In this document: in pieces, positions 54,087 through 64,000 of the stretch
How the letters are laid out: the number at the start of each line of letters is the position of its first letter
Numbering within the stretch: the stretch's first letter is position 1
Source: Tricholoma matsutake
Lineage: Eukaryota; Basidiomycota; Agaricomycetes; Agaricales; Tricholomataceae
NCBI GenBank assembly: GCA_026075535.2
Contig: AP026542.1
Location: forward strand, 1,798,001 to 1,862,000
Direction of reading: 5' to 3'
DNA length: 64,000 nt
The notes under the pieces: model-generated
What the model was told of the DNA's origin: nothing
The model's database searches: none
What the model saw: the letters and a program-made list of their open reading frames with translations, nothing else
Translations under genes and position numbers: made by a program

Positions 54087-55523
54087 TCTGTCTCCTCTGC
54101 TGCATGGCTCAAGATGGACCAAGGTAGCACAATCAGAGGTCCTGATGGACCCCAAAAAATGGATAAACAAAGGAATGGAGAGGCTACATGAGAGATACTA
54201 CAAAAGACAAGGAGTAGATATCTATATAATACAAAGGGAGCAGAGGGAGGGCAATGAAAAAAGAAGCTGAGCCACATGAAGAGTTCTACAATATGTGCTC
54301 ATGATATATATAATGAAGGCAACAAGAAGATGAGAAGCTCACTATGAAGATTCAACTGGAAATGGTAGCAAAGATCACAGTTGAATCCTGGAAAGTGAGG
54401 ATGATGATAAGATTATCAAGATAGAAATGGAATCAGAAAAGATCTTACAATGTAAGATAGTTGCTGTAGATTGATGGCAGAGCTGGAGCTCCTGAAGCCA
54501 ATAATAACAACTATCTTGAGAAAGTAAGATCAAAACTAGAAAGATGCACAAAGTGCTCACCTGTACTGCAGAGTGACATGGAAGTCAAGAGTAAAGCAGT
54601 ACAGGAGAAATCTCCTATTATGCCAAACTGTTCATGACAAGGCCTTGGCTAGAACTCTAGCACTGAGCTGCAAACAGTGCAATGATTGGAGTGAGAAAGG
54701 GTGAGCGGAGCTCAGTGCTGAAAGGCAGGTGTACCCCTCAAGAAAGCTCAGAGGCCTTCAAAAACTCTCCTTACCCTTGGAACCCATGTTTATGCCAAAT
54801 GTTGAGGATGTTATCATGTTACTATATTGATATCTACCTATGCTACATAAGTAGCTAAGTACATACTAAAAGGTAAGCTCAATAAACTTAGATATGGAGA
54901 GTCCAGAAAAAAAAACATCCACCAATGCTATACTTATGTGCTCGATGGTGCAAAGAGTCCAATGATTCCACTTTCTTCACAACACATGATTTTCAGGAGC
55001 AGCCAAAGTTGAACTTAGGCTTTGTTTACTGGATGGCATCACACAGTAAGGGAGACCACTATGCTCCCTCTTTAGTTTGGGCACCCCAGGAATGTGCTTT
55101 GGACAATTATATATTCTATATAAATGGCTAGTCTACTTCTGTTTGCATCAAAGTTGGTGGTTGTGTGATTTTGATGAATTTTTGCACAAAATCTTCTGCA
55201 AGCCATATCTCAACAGCCAGGCAACATTTCTACATGATCTTGTAGTCAATTTTTTACTAGTAATTAAGCTCTAGAGCACCTTGTAATTTGCTTATTCTTT
55301 GGTTGAGTTTTGAAAGAGTTAGTTTGAGTCCAGCCAAAAAGGTGTGTGCAAGTAATATTTCAAGTACCATGAGTCATGCAAATAATCTGAGGGATGTAGA
55401 TTGTCTAAAATAGTGCATATTAGAGTGCCACATAAAATATGAGATTATAGACCACTGTGGCCACTGTCAACTCTCAAGGAAGCAGTGATGAGACCTTGTC
55501 AGCATCATCAGGGAGTGGCTGAC
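54087..55523. other. Unassigned DNA between foldback element and Copia B
   Basis: Purine-rich to about 54900, then AT-rich. No gene, RNA or repeat end could be recognised. The final ctgac (55519-55523) is the left target duplicate of Copia B. Confidence 0.4.
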
Positions 55524-55876
55524 TGTAGAGAATTGATCCTAGAGTAAACAAGGTTATACTCAGTCCTTGTACAAATGACTTCATTAGTTATATGGTACCT
55601 AGAGTAAACAAGGTTATACTAAAGGTACAGTAAGTAATCTTCATAATATGATGTCTGGGATCATGCTCACCTCAGTCCTTGTACAAATGACTGAGGTGGC
55701 AGATCATCTATCTACCCACATATATATGTTCTGTCAGACAAAGGAGAACAGTAAGAAAGGTAACCAAGATGTTTGTTCATGCACATCAAAGGGATGCACT
55801 GAACATAGGGCACACATCAAACATGCCAACATTTCCACATATAGTAATGCATCAACCCACAGTGTATATCTCAACA
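55524..55876 (-). repeat. Copia B 3' LTR
   Basis: 353 bp. Contains the same perfect 10-bp hairpin as Copia A (55668-55698) with a different loop, and the duplicated CCTAGAGTAAACAAGGTTATACT motif. Confidence 0.95.
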
Positions 55877-55924
55877 CTCCTCTTCACTGTGGATACTCCT
55901 CATTGCATGGAATCATGTTATTGT

Positions 55925-57961
55925 AAGCCAAGGGAATCCCACAGGTAGGTGAACTGTTTAACATCCAGGGCTTTAGTGAACATGTTGGCAACATTTTCAT
56001 GAGTATTTACATAAGTCAGGTGCAGATCATCAGATTGAACGTGTTCGCGAGGGAAGTGATATTTGATATCAACATGTTTGACTCAGGAGTGAAGAAGGGG
56101 ATCTTTGGAAAGGGTTTTGGTTGCAGTGTTATCACATGAGATTATTGTAGGAGATCTTTGGTGGTAATTGATAGAATCGAGTAATGTCCATAACCAAATG
56201 CACTCCTTGGTGGTTTTGAATGTGGCAATGTATTCTGCTTCACAGGAGGATGTGGTGACTACCTTCTGTTTTTGTGCTGTCCAGAAGACTGCACCAGAGC
56301 CGAGGAAGCATACATAACCTCCAACACTGTGACATGTATCTAGGCAGTTAGCCCAGTCAGAGTCACTGTATACATGAAGCGTCATAGGGACATCCCCCCC
56401 AAGAATTGAGATGCAGTTTGAGATATCGGACGAGCTGGATAGCTGCACCCCAGTGTTCAAAAGAATAGGAGTTGAGGTATTGAGAGAGTTGTTGGACCAC
56501 ATAGGAGATATCCAGTCAGGTGGAAATTGCAAGATACAATAAGCAGCCAACGAGGGAACGATAAGAAAGTTTATTGAGTTGAATACATTCCTCAGGTGTG
56601 AAGGATTGCAGATTGGCACAGTGGAGCTTGCAGCCCAGTTCTAGAGGGGCTGATACTGGATGAGCGTCCTTCTGACCAAATTGTTCTATGACTTTGTCAA
56701 TAAGCATGGATTGGGAGAGTGCGACTGGATGATTAGTCCTGTTCCAGGACACAGCAATACCCATGATGAAGCGTGCAGTGCCAAGTTCAGAAATAGTCCA
56801 TAGTTTTTGCATCTGTGCTTTGAAATGCTTGGTCTCCCCTTTTGAGTCTGCAATCAAGAGGTAATCATCAATGTGAATCCTGTCCCAGGACACAGCAATA
56901 CCCATGATGAAGCATGCAGTGCCAAGTTCAGAAATAGTCCATAGTTTTTGCATCTGTGCTTTGAAATGCATGTATTGTACCTCATCAGCAGGTAGCAGGC
57001 CATATAGGAATGCGGTTTTTACATTGATCTGCTGTGTGTCCCATCTGAGAGAAGCTGCAATGTGCAGGAGAATATGCCATGATTCCATGCATGCAGTAGA
57101 TGAGGTAGTTTTAGTATAATCTCTCCCATATATTTGCTCAAAACCCTTAAAAATGAGACATACTTTCCACCTAATGGCTTTCCCTTCTTCATTGTGCTTG
57201 ATATGGAACACAGGTCTCCCTTTTCAGACATGCTTATCCAGAGGGAGGTCTGAATGGGGAATGAGCTTATAGACCCCCATATCCTTCAGTGATTTTAATT
57301 CATCGTGGTATCCAGCCTCCCATTTTGCTGCATCCATGGAATTCTTGGCCACATCCCAAGTTTTGGGCTCGTCCTCGAACTGAAGGGACTCCAGATCAAT
57401 GTCTGTCATCTCCAAGATCAGGGCAAGGAGCTTGTGTGCCTGATCACCAAGATCTAAGTTCTTGAACACTTGATGGGGATCATTGATGACATTGTTGCTG
57501 GTGTTATCAGTGGTAGGCACCTCTGGATGATCAGTGCTCTGTTCCACTTGTCTGGCCAGTCTATGCTCCCAGCAATTTTCCTTTGTTCTGGCAGCACTTT
57601 CACGAGATGCATGTATGGCTGCTTCTGTGCACATAATGGTGGGTCCCCATTGGGGTTGCATTTGGTCGGTACTGGCACACAAGAAGAACGATGCAGGGGT
57701 TGGGGTGGATAACTGGGATTGTGGTTGTTGGTGTATCCGGGTGTGTTGGTGGGATAATGACTTTGTCACCTTCATCATCATCATCTGGCAGTGGTATGAC
57801 CATTGGCATTACAGGGGCTCCTACCTCAGGCTCTGTTATGTCTTGTGACAAATCTGGCCCAGGTGGAACATGTCCCTCATGGCTCTCGATGAATCACACA
57901 TGGTACAAGATATGTACCTGGTGTGTGAGTACACTTTGGATTTTTGTTCATACCTAATGAG
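55925..57961 (-). pseudogene. Copia B RT and RNase H, with internal rearrangement
   Basis: Minus strand: linker LDLESLQFEDEPKTWDVAKN (57400), RT start WDTQQINVKTAFLYGLLPADE, then an abnormal join to FKAQMQKLWTISELG. The active site IHIDDYLLIADSK remains, and FKAQMQKLWTISELG occurs again. A 91-bp segment is present twice (56738-56828 and 56879-56969, three differences), and the RT part between QYM and the DD motif, present in Copia A (GFEEPGKEDWVWQLQHGLYG...), is missing. RNase H follows with VYSDSDWANCLDT and SSCEAEYIATFKTTKECIW, ending near 55925. The RT cannot work. Confidence 0.9.
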
Positions 57962-58357
57962 TAGGGTACATCACGGGTTTTTGGCCCTTTTCATTCCCAC
58001 AGTCCATGGAACATAGAGTTTATGATGAAATCTTTAATTGAGGATCAAAACTGATGCAAACTTCATTGAGCTATATTTCCACCAGATCTCAACCAATTTG
58101 GATAATTTTTGGGTCATTTTAAAGCTGTTCTTTATCTGCACACCCACGGATACATGATTATGGTGATGCACATGGTTATCTACTTCAAAATGCACCCAAA
58201 AGTATCCAAATTGGTCAAGATTTGGTTGAGATATAGCTTGATCAATTTTGGATCAATCATGACACTTAGTTGAGGAATTATTGAATGATATTGACTTTTC
58301 CAGGCCAATATACTGACTGTGGGAACAAAACCTGTCAAAAACCCGTGATGTACCCTA
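57962..58357. mobile_element. hAT-type MITE, 396 bp
   Basis: Ends TAGGGTACATCACGGG and its inverse, with a perfect 8-bp duplication CTAATGAG (57954-57961 and 58358-58365). Internal inverted segments (AGCTATAT...TCTCAACCAA at about 58069-58090 against the sequence near 58200-58236) make the whole unit able to fold. It interrupts the Copia B integrase/RT linker; the equivalent uninterrupted sequence is seen in Copia A near 8050. Confidence 0.9.
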
Positions 58358-58365
58358 CTAATGAG

Positions 58366-60713
58366 CATACATTTAATTGAACATTTGAAGATTTTTGGGT
58401 TATCTTTCTTGGGGATAAGCACAAACACATGGCAACCAATCTCACACATGTGCAAATAATCTGGTTTACATTTGTGCCACAATTCCCAGGGTGTCGTCCC
58501 TTTTAACAAATGGGTGGTGGTTTTGGCATGCAGGTGAACTGCAGTTAGGTAGAGTTCAGCCCACAGGTATGTTGGTAAGCATGCATAAATACATATTGTA
58601 TGTGCCTTTGCCATAAGGGTTCTGTGCATGTGTTCAACACACCCTATGTGCACCGATGTATGGGGTGCAGTGAACCGCTGTTAGGTGCCCCGAGATTTGA
58701 GCAGGTGTCCAACTCATTAGACTTTAGTTCCCCATTGTCGGTGATATAAATCCCAACTTTCAGGCCCATCTCATTTTCACAAGCTAGTTCCCATGCTTTG
58801 AGCTCCAGAAATGCATCATCCTTATTCTTCAGTGGTATAGACCATGGAAAAGAAGTGTAGTTGTCAATGATGTCCATGACATATTGATTCCCAGTGCATG
58901 ATCTAACAGAATGTGGTCCCAATAAATCTATCCATACTTTCTCTAGCTTCCTCATCGCTTTGTGCCCAACCCCCTCCTCATGCTTCTTTGGAACCGGCAT
59001 TCTCGTCTGTTTCCCAAGGATACATGAGTCACATTTGGGCAGTCTCAAAGTTGAGGAGACAGACACACCTGTGAGTGTTCCCTTTTTGGCCATGTCCCAT
59101 AAGGACTGATAATTTGCATGGCCAAAACATCAATGCCAGGTTTTGAGGGTGAGAATGCCATAAACAGTAAGGGCATGATCAGTGGTAGCAGAGTGTAAAG
59201 TGAGCGCATAGAGTCTCTTAGTAGTAAGTAGAGGGCCATGGGCATTAAAAGCACTGGTGGATTTATCAGTTATCCAACAAGATGATGAGTCAAAATGTGC
59301 GACCACATTGGAATCATCGGTGAGGGAGCTGACAGAGATGAGGCAGACATTTGCAGTCAGGACATATAGTGTGTTATGTAAGGTAATTGATGTGCCCTGC
59401 GCCACATGTACTTTGATGTCACCAATGCCAATAGCAGAAATGGACGATCCCCCTATGCCTTTTATCAAATGAGATTTGATAGGGCAGAGTGAGATGAAAT
59501 CAGAACGATCTTGGGAAATGTGAACTGTGGTGCCAGAGCCGACAATGAAAGGAAAATCATCAAAGGATATCTGAGTGCACTTTGTTTGGTTTAGCAGCTC
59601 AGTGGTGAGTGCAACTTCAGCAGCTGGGATGGAATGTTGACTCCCGTCTACAGAAGTGATGGGCTCCCCCTCAACTACCAACCAGCCTTCATATTTGAGT
59701 TCTTCAATAGAGGTGGTAGGGATGGGATCACATGTGATGCCTGCAAACTCAGGCAAAGGTGATGGGGACAGTGCAGACACAGAGTCGACCATGACAATAA
59801 ACGCTCGTCCATTAATATCCTTGACAGTGATGGGTACTTTGGAAGTGTCAGTACCTGACCTTTTCTTCTCAAGTGTGAGTCTCCGAGCTGCCTTTGATTC
59901 ATCAATTGTCTTCCTGGCTATGCCCCCACCTGACTTGATGCAGAATTTGATGGTGTGGCCAGTTTTCTTGCAAACTGGGTTGCTGCAGATTAGAGAGTTG
60001 GAAGTTTTCTGGGGCTTAGTGTGGGCAGCAAGCACAATGTGTGACTTGTTTTTAGTGTGTTGATCGTTTTCAAGCAGGGTTTGTTCATTCTCCAAGAAAT
60101 GGCAAATGTCATTGGAAGTGTATGGGGACTTCTGGGTGGAATTCACAATGTCACATGATATGATGGAGTGGGCATGGGGGAAATTGTCGCTGAGTGAGTT
60201 CAGGAGGCCTATGGAGCACAAAAGGTCAGCTTTGATGTCTCCCATGGTGAATGCACACTCAATCAAGGTGCACATCTGATCTGCAGTCTTGGGAAGCAGA
60301 ACATCCTTTGAACACTGAATGGAAAGGGCTTGTTGTAGAAGCTGGATCTGACAAACAGGCCCTTCCTTCCGATGATGGTCTTGCAAGATTTTCCAATTTT
60401 CATTGGGGCCCTTTGACATGTTGAGAAAAGGGCATTTGCTAGTGGCAACGCTGGATGCTAAGAACATGTAGGCGAGATGGGCATTAGCAGCCCAGTTTGT
60501 GGCAGCACATGTTTTTGTGGAAGGTGGTTCCAAAGACATATTCATAGAGACCATTAAGAGAAAGTGCAATAGTAACATCCTCGCACCATTCTTTGTAGTT
60601 TGACTTGAGCTTGTCGAGCTTGACTCCCGCATATTGAACAGAAAGTTTGATGAGGGAAATGGAGACTGTGGTAGACTCGGATTCAGTACTGACAGTCATG
60701 ATAACAGGGTTAA
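58366..60713 (-). pseudogene. Copia B Gag, protease and integrase
   Basis: Minus strand. Gag begins near 60699 (MTVSTESESTTVSISLIKL), shifts frame near 60550 and then stays open for about 490 codons to 59130: the UBN2-like region NWAANAHLAYMFLASSVATS, a knuckle CKKTGHTIKFC, and the protease site FPFIVGSGTTVHIS, where the catalytic D of D-S-G is a glycine (Copia A retains D). Integrase follows: pre-integrase CDSCILGKQTRMPVPKK, then KVWIDLLGPHSV and ITDNGELKSNE, and a C-terminal part near 58180-58650 with TTTHLLKGTTPWELWH. Several frameshifts exist. Confidence 0.9.
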
Positions 60714-60919
60714 GAGTGTCATAGAGTGACAGGAGGGAAATATGAAGGTAACAAAGAGATTAGACATGTACTGGAGTGGCCACCACAGGGGGAATGACTC
60801 CGTGATCTGAGACAATACAGTGATCAGAATCTGATCAATCAGATGAAAATGATGTCAACATGCATTGAGTGGCTAGGAATTCTCTACTATCAATTCAATG
60901 ATGGAGATGGCCCATAACC

Positions 60920-61272
60920 TGTAGAGAATTGATCCTAGAGTAAACAAGGTTATACTCAGTCCTTGTACAAATAACTTCATTAGTTATATGGTACCTAGAG
61001 TAAACAAGGTTATACTAAAGGTACAGTAAGTAATCTTCATAATATAATGTCTGGGATCATGCTCACCTCAGTCCTTGTACAAATGACTGAGATGGCAGAT
61101 CATCTGTCTACCCGTATATATATGTTCTGTCAGACAAAGGGGAACAGTAAGAAAGGTAACCAAGATGTTTGTTCATGCACATCAAAGGGATGCGCTGAAC
61201 ATAGGGCACACATCAAACATGCCAACATTTCTGCATATGGTAATGCATCAACCCATGGTGTATATCTCAACA
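60920..61272 (-). repeat. Copia B 5' LTR
   Basis: 353 bp, paired with 55524-55876; the downstream ctgac is the right target duplicate. Confidence 0.95.
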
Positions 61273-61477
61273 CTGACCACAACAGCCCATAACCTGAAAG
61301 TTTTGCATTGAGTAGCATTTAATACTCTATCCAGGATGCTTCTTGACCTTGTACTGCCACCACCTCAATCTTTTCACAGTTCATAGACTGGTTAAAGACA
61401 AGAAGGAGGATGAACAAGAATATAGAATAGCATAGAACTACCTTAACCAACACTACTGAACTCTACCATACCCTACT

Positions 61478-62797
61478 ATGTCTCAACCTTCACCTCCAAC
61501 AACGAGACTAAGAAGTACACCAACAACAGCCAAAAAAAGCATGAAGGAACGTGAGAGCACCAAAGGTATAAATACAGATGTGCACTCCAAGGAACAGGCA
61601 ATTACATTCCTACAAGGAAAGGACTATCTAGTCCCAGGTAAGCCAATCGATCTGTTCACCCTAGCTCATGTACTTTTACAATTTGGAAATGTGGCCATCA
61701 AAGTACCAAAAATCATAACAGATGGAGTTAGAGTGGTAACCTTCCTCACGGCAAACACAAGCATGCAACAAATGGCAAATGAGATCTCATTAATGGTCAA
61801 ATAACAACTCCAAGAACAGATAGAAACTTTCAACTTGAATGTGGAAATGATGAGAGACACAGTGAAACACACAATGAATGCAGTGCAAGACATAACAAAT
61901 AAAATGGATAAGGTCAAGGACAGATTCTGTGAAACAGCTGACCACCTCACAGAATCTACACAGGAGCTCAGGCAAACAATGCAAGAACTAGTAGAAAAGA
62001 CATCGGAGAATAACACTGCCACCCAGATTGCACCGACATTACCTGCAAACACAAGAACATATGCTACAATAGCCCAGCAACACATACCCACAACACTAGC
62101 CATGGTTGTCAGAAGAGGAGAAGACAACAATAAGCAGATATTGATACAAAAAGATCCAAACACCACTGATAACACCCTTGACAGCCTTACAGAGAAAGAA
62201 CTAGTCACAAAAGTGAACACAGCCTTGGATTTAATGGGTATGGAAGCCACTGACCACCCAACAGACACCGCCTTCATTAGAGCAAGGAAGTTGAGAAACA
62301 GGAACATTCTATACCAGCTCAGCACACAAGACACAGCAAACTGGTTCAAACAGCCTGAAGTAAAGTGTGCCTTCACAGCAAAATTTGGTGGCATGTCCAA
62401 CATACAGAATAAACTCTTCTACATTATTGCAGAATTCATTCCCACCACCTTCAAAGCAGGATCAAGTTACACACACACATGGATAGAAGCAGATAGCACA
62501 CTAACAGAAAACACTATTGCTTACTCAAAGTACATCAAATCCATACACCTCCACATGAGCAACCAAAAAGTGGCACACATTGTCTTTGGCTTCAATGACC
62601 ACAACAATGCTGACAAGGCTATCAAATATGGCATGTATATTGAGGGGAAAGAAGTCAAGGTGCGCAAATGTTTGTCTGAATCAAAGAGATGCTTGAAATG
62701 TCAACACTTTGGACATTACATCCTGGACTGCAAAGTTGAGACTGACATATGCACAAGACGCAACAGTCAACACTGGACTACGCTTGTCCACCAGTGA
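61478..62797 (+). pseudogene. LINE-type ORF1 protein (RNA-binding, CCHC knuckle)
   Basis: One plus-strand frame of about 440 codons beginning MSQPSPPTTRLRSTPTTAKK, with a single TAA at 61802-61804 (aligned CAA would be glutamine). Residues about 110-180 look like a coiled coil (MMRDTVKHTMNAVQDITNKM). An RRM-like region follows (WIEADSTLTENTIAYSKYI; HIVFGFNDHNNADKAI), then RCLKCQHFGHYILDC. A second knuckle (ICTRRNSQHWTT) is damaged and the frame ends in two stops; a shifted frame continues to about 62909 (STSDEHYVFSPVTLYW). The architecture is that of Tad/CR1-like LINE ORF1 proteins, nucleic-acid chaperones. No reverse transcriptase ORF2 follows, so the copy is incomplete. Confidence 0.75.
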
Positions 62798-62909
62798 TGA
62801 GCATTATGTATTCTCTCCAGTGACACTCTATTGGACAAAGTTTCTGGGTATGTGCAGCAAAATTCCACCCGACAGAGGTAACATCATGGTTGATGACACC
62901 CAGCCTTAG

Positions 62910-64000
62910 TCACAATATTTCTCTGTAGCAATTGGGCAAAAAAACCCTGAAGAAAAAGTGTGACAACCATCCAAGGTGCCTTACTCACCTTCTTCTTACC
63001 ATCCAATTGACAGTGAGGCTTACTCATGTAGCAGACTGCAGGCCCTATCTACCTATCAGGAAGCATGGGCTTATCTTGGACAGCTATAGGACGATAAGTA
63101 CTTTGGACTGGTATATGGTGGTGAAAACCCAAAATGCTTGAGGGTAAGCCAATGCCATATGAGTTACAGTGGTGAAGTTGATGCGAGGCAATTGAATAGG
63201 TCATTGAGCCTTGGAGCATTACTGAGAGGTGTTTTCACCCAGTTGAGCAGATAACAGCCTATGTAACCCCTGATGTCACATTGCCTGGCTGAGAATGGAA
63301 TTGGGAGTGGGGATGTGCTCATTATTGGCACAATATGAACCATTGCAGGAGTAGGGTATTTCATGGGTGCAGGTATTCCTGCAGTGTTTTGGTCATGGGT
63401 GTGATGGGTATGGGTGTGGTGTTGGACTCTGCTTCACCACGACAGACTGTCAACCCATACCCACAGTTTGCGGGTATTCCATGGGTTTACTACAGGCACC
63501 CAGTATTTTTATTTGCAGCCCAGTTTTTTTTATTTTTTATTTTACATTTTCATTGTTGACAGCATCACACCATCTGAAACACTCTGACATGTGATCAGCC
63601 TCAAGGCTGTCCAGGTCTGCCCGTTTCTCCATCTGTTTTATTATGACTCCCCCCTCTGGTCTGTGTTCACAACCTCCCTAGACCACCATCTGTGCTGTGT
63701 GTCCCACTCTGGTCCTGCTCCCTGGGTTTTGGGTGACACAATGGCTTCAGTCTCCATCACCTATCACCTTTGCCAGCAACTCCTTCCTTCACCCACTCTC
63801 CTTGAGTGATAACGATGGCATTCAACATATTATAAATATCAGTATCCATCATGTTTACCATCAACCTAACGATTACTGATTTTATTTCTATTCTCAGGCC
63901 TTTTTTGTTAAAATTGTCTATGATGGATGCCATTACTGTGTTGCACATGCCACTGTAGACAAGGGGCCCGCAAAGCCCCTTTGTCTTTTCACTAGCCTCC
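62910..64000. other. LINE tail and unassigned DNA; possible hAT end at 63352
   Basis: Up to about 63140 the DNA may still derive from the LINE ORF1 end. At 63352 TAGGGTATTTCATGGGTGC resembles the hAT-type ends in this window, followed by repeated CATGGGT / ATGGGTATGGG motifs and inverted CCCATACCC (about 63451), as in the element at 1501. No partner end is within the window. 63590-64000 shows no gene. Confidence 0.3.

Larger units (their letters stand above)
55524..61272 (-). mobile_element. Copia B: Ty1/copia retrotransposon
   Basis: Two 353-bp LTRs (55524-55876 and 60920-61272), TGTTGAGATATA...CTCTACA on the minus strand, and a perfect ctgac duplication (55519-55523 and 61273-61277). The primer-binding-site candidate GGTTATGGGCC follows the 5' LTR and a purine tract AGTGAAGAGGAG precedes the 3' LTR. 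Same family as Copia A by protein and LTR structure. The LTRs differ by about 13 transitions, with no transversions or indels seen. Carries a 396-bp hAT MITE in the integrase and a rearranged RT. Confidence 0.95.

Noticed and set aside
54087..54600. Transposase frame inside or beside the foldback element
   Set aside because: Only short purine-rich frames without motifs; the element is almost entirely palindrome.
61273..61478. Copia B LTR extending to 61318
   Set aside because: The LTR ends at 61272, where the perfect ctgac duplication starts; later similarity to the primer-binding site (CCCATAACC) is short.

Overview
This window reads as nuclear DNA of a mushroom-forming basidiomycete (Agaricomycetes). 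The grounds are short introns of about 40-70 nt with GTRNGT donors and CTRAY-type branch points, a Plavaka-type transposase, a tnp2-type CACTA relative, chromodomain and DUF4100-type Ty3/gypsy elements, and an F-box/LRR gene of the kind common in these fungi. The species cannot be fixed from the sequence. Transposable elements and their remains fill most of the window; the only compact host-gene island lies at about 41.2-51.9 kb.

Left half (1-37.8 kb). A degenerate, intron-bearing low-complexity locus (about 0.4-3.5 kb) is split by a hAT-like element (1501-3132). A Plavaka-type transposase gene starts near 3961. Its first intron received a Ty1/copia element (Copia A, minus strand, now 4158-33308). 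Copia A was then hit by a solo LTR (5664-7013), by a chromoviral gypsy (Gypsy A, 8750-15777, which carries a solo LTR of 'family H' at 10262-11026) and by a second family-H LTR (17175-17402 plus 32186-32505). That second LTR was split by a DUF4100-type gypsy (Gypsy B, 17403-32181), itself split by a young chromovirus (Gypsy C, 22926-28972). Element ends, target-site duplications (TSDs) and restored reading frames support most joins. After Copia A the Plavaka gene resumes at 33314, then breaks off near 35.1 kb against the 3' part of an unrelated multicopy gene family (to 36756).

Middle (38.2-51.9 kb). An internally deleted tnp2/DUF4218 element (38257-40994, 7-bp TSD) is followed by the host island: a small secreted-protein candidate (41889-42116), a nine-exon secreted amidase whose exons join in frame to 552 codons (44864-42722, minus), an unrecognised spliced locus near 45.2-45.9 kb, a single-exon F-box/LRR gene (46822-48336) and a multi-exon conserved fungal gene of DUF7330-like character (50490-51746, minus).

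Right part (51.9-64 kb). A long palindromic foldback element (51969-54086) has its left arm split by a hAT-like element (52413-53404). A second copia (Copia B, 55524-61272, TSD ctgac) carries a 396-bp hAT MITE and a rearranged RT. A LINE ORF1 (61478-62797) follows, and the window ends in unassigned DNA.

Two themes run through the window. First, almost all in-frame stops in the gypsy, Plavaka and family-X coding regions are TGA at positions where arginine (CGA) is expected, and the Copia B LTRs differ only by transitions; this points to cytosine deamination. Second, the family-H LTR carries an array of short hairpins whose loop is constant and whose stems vary but stay complementary, which I cannot match to a known LTR feature.
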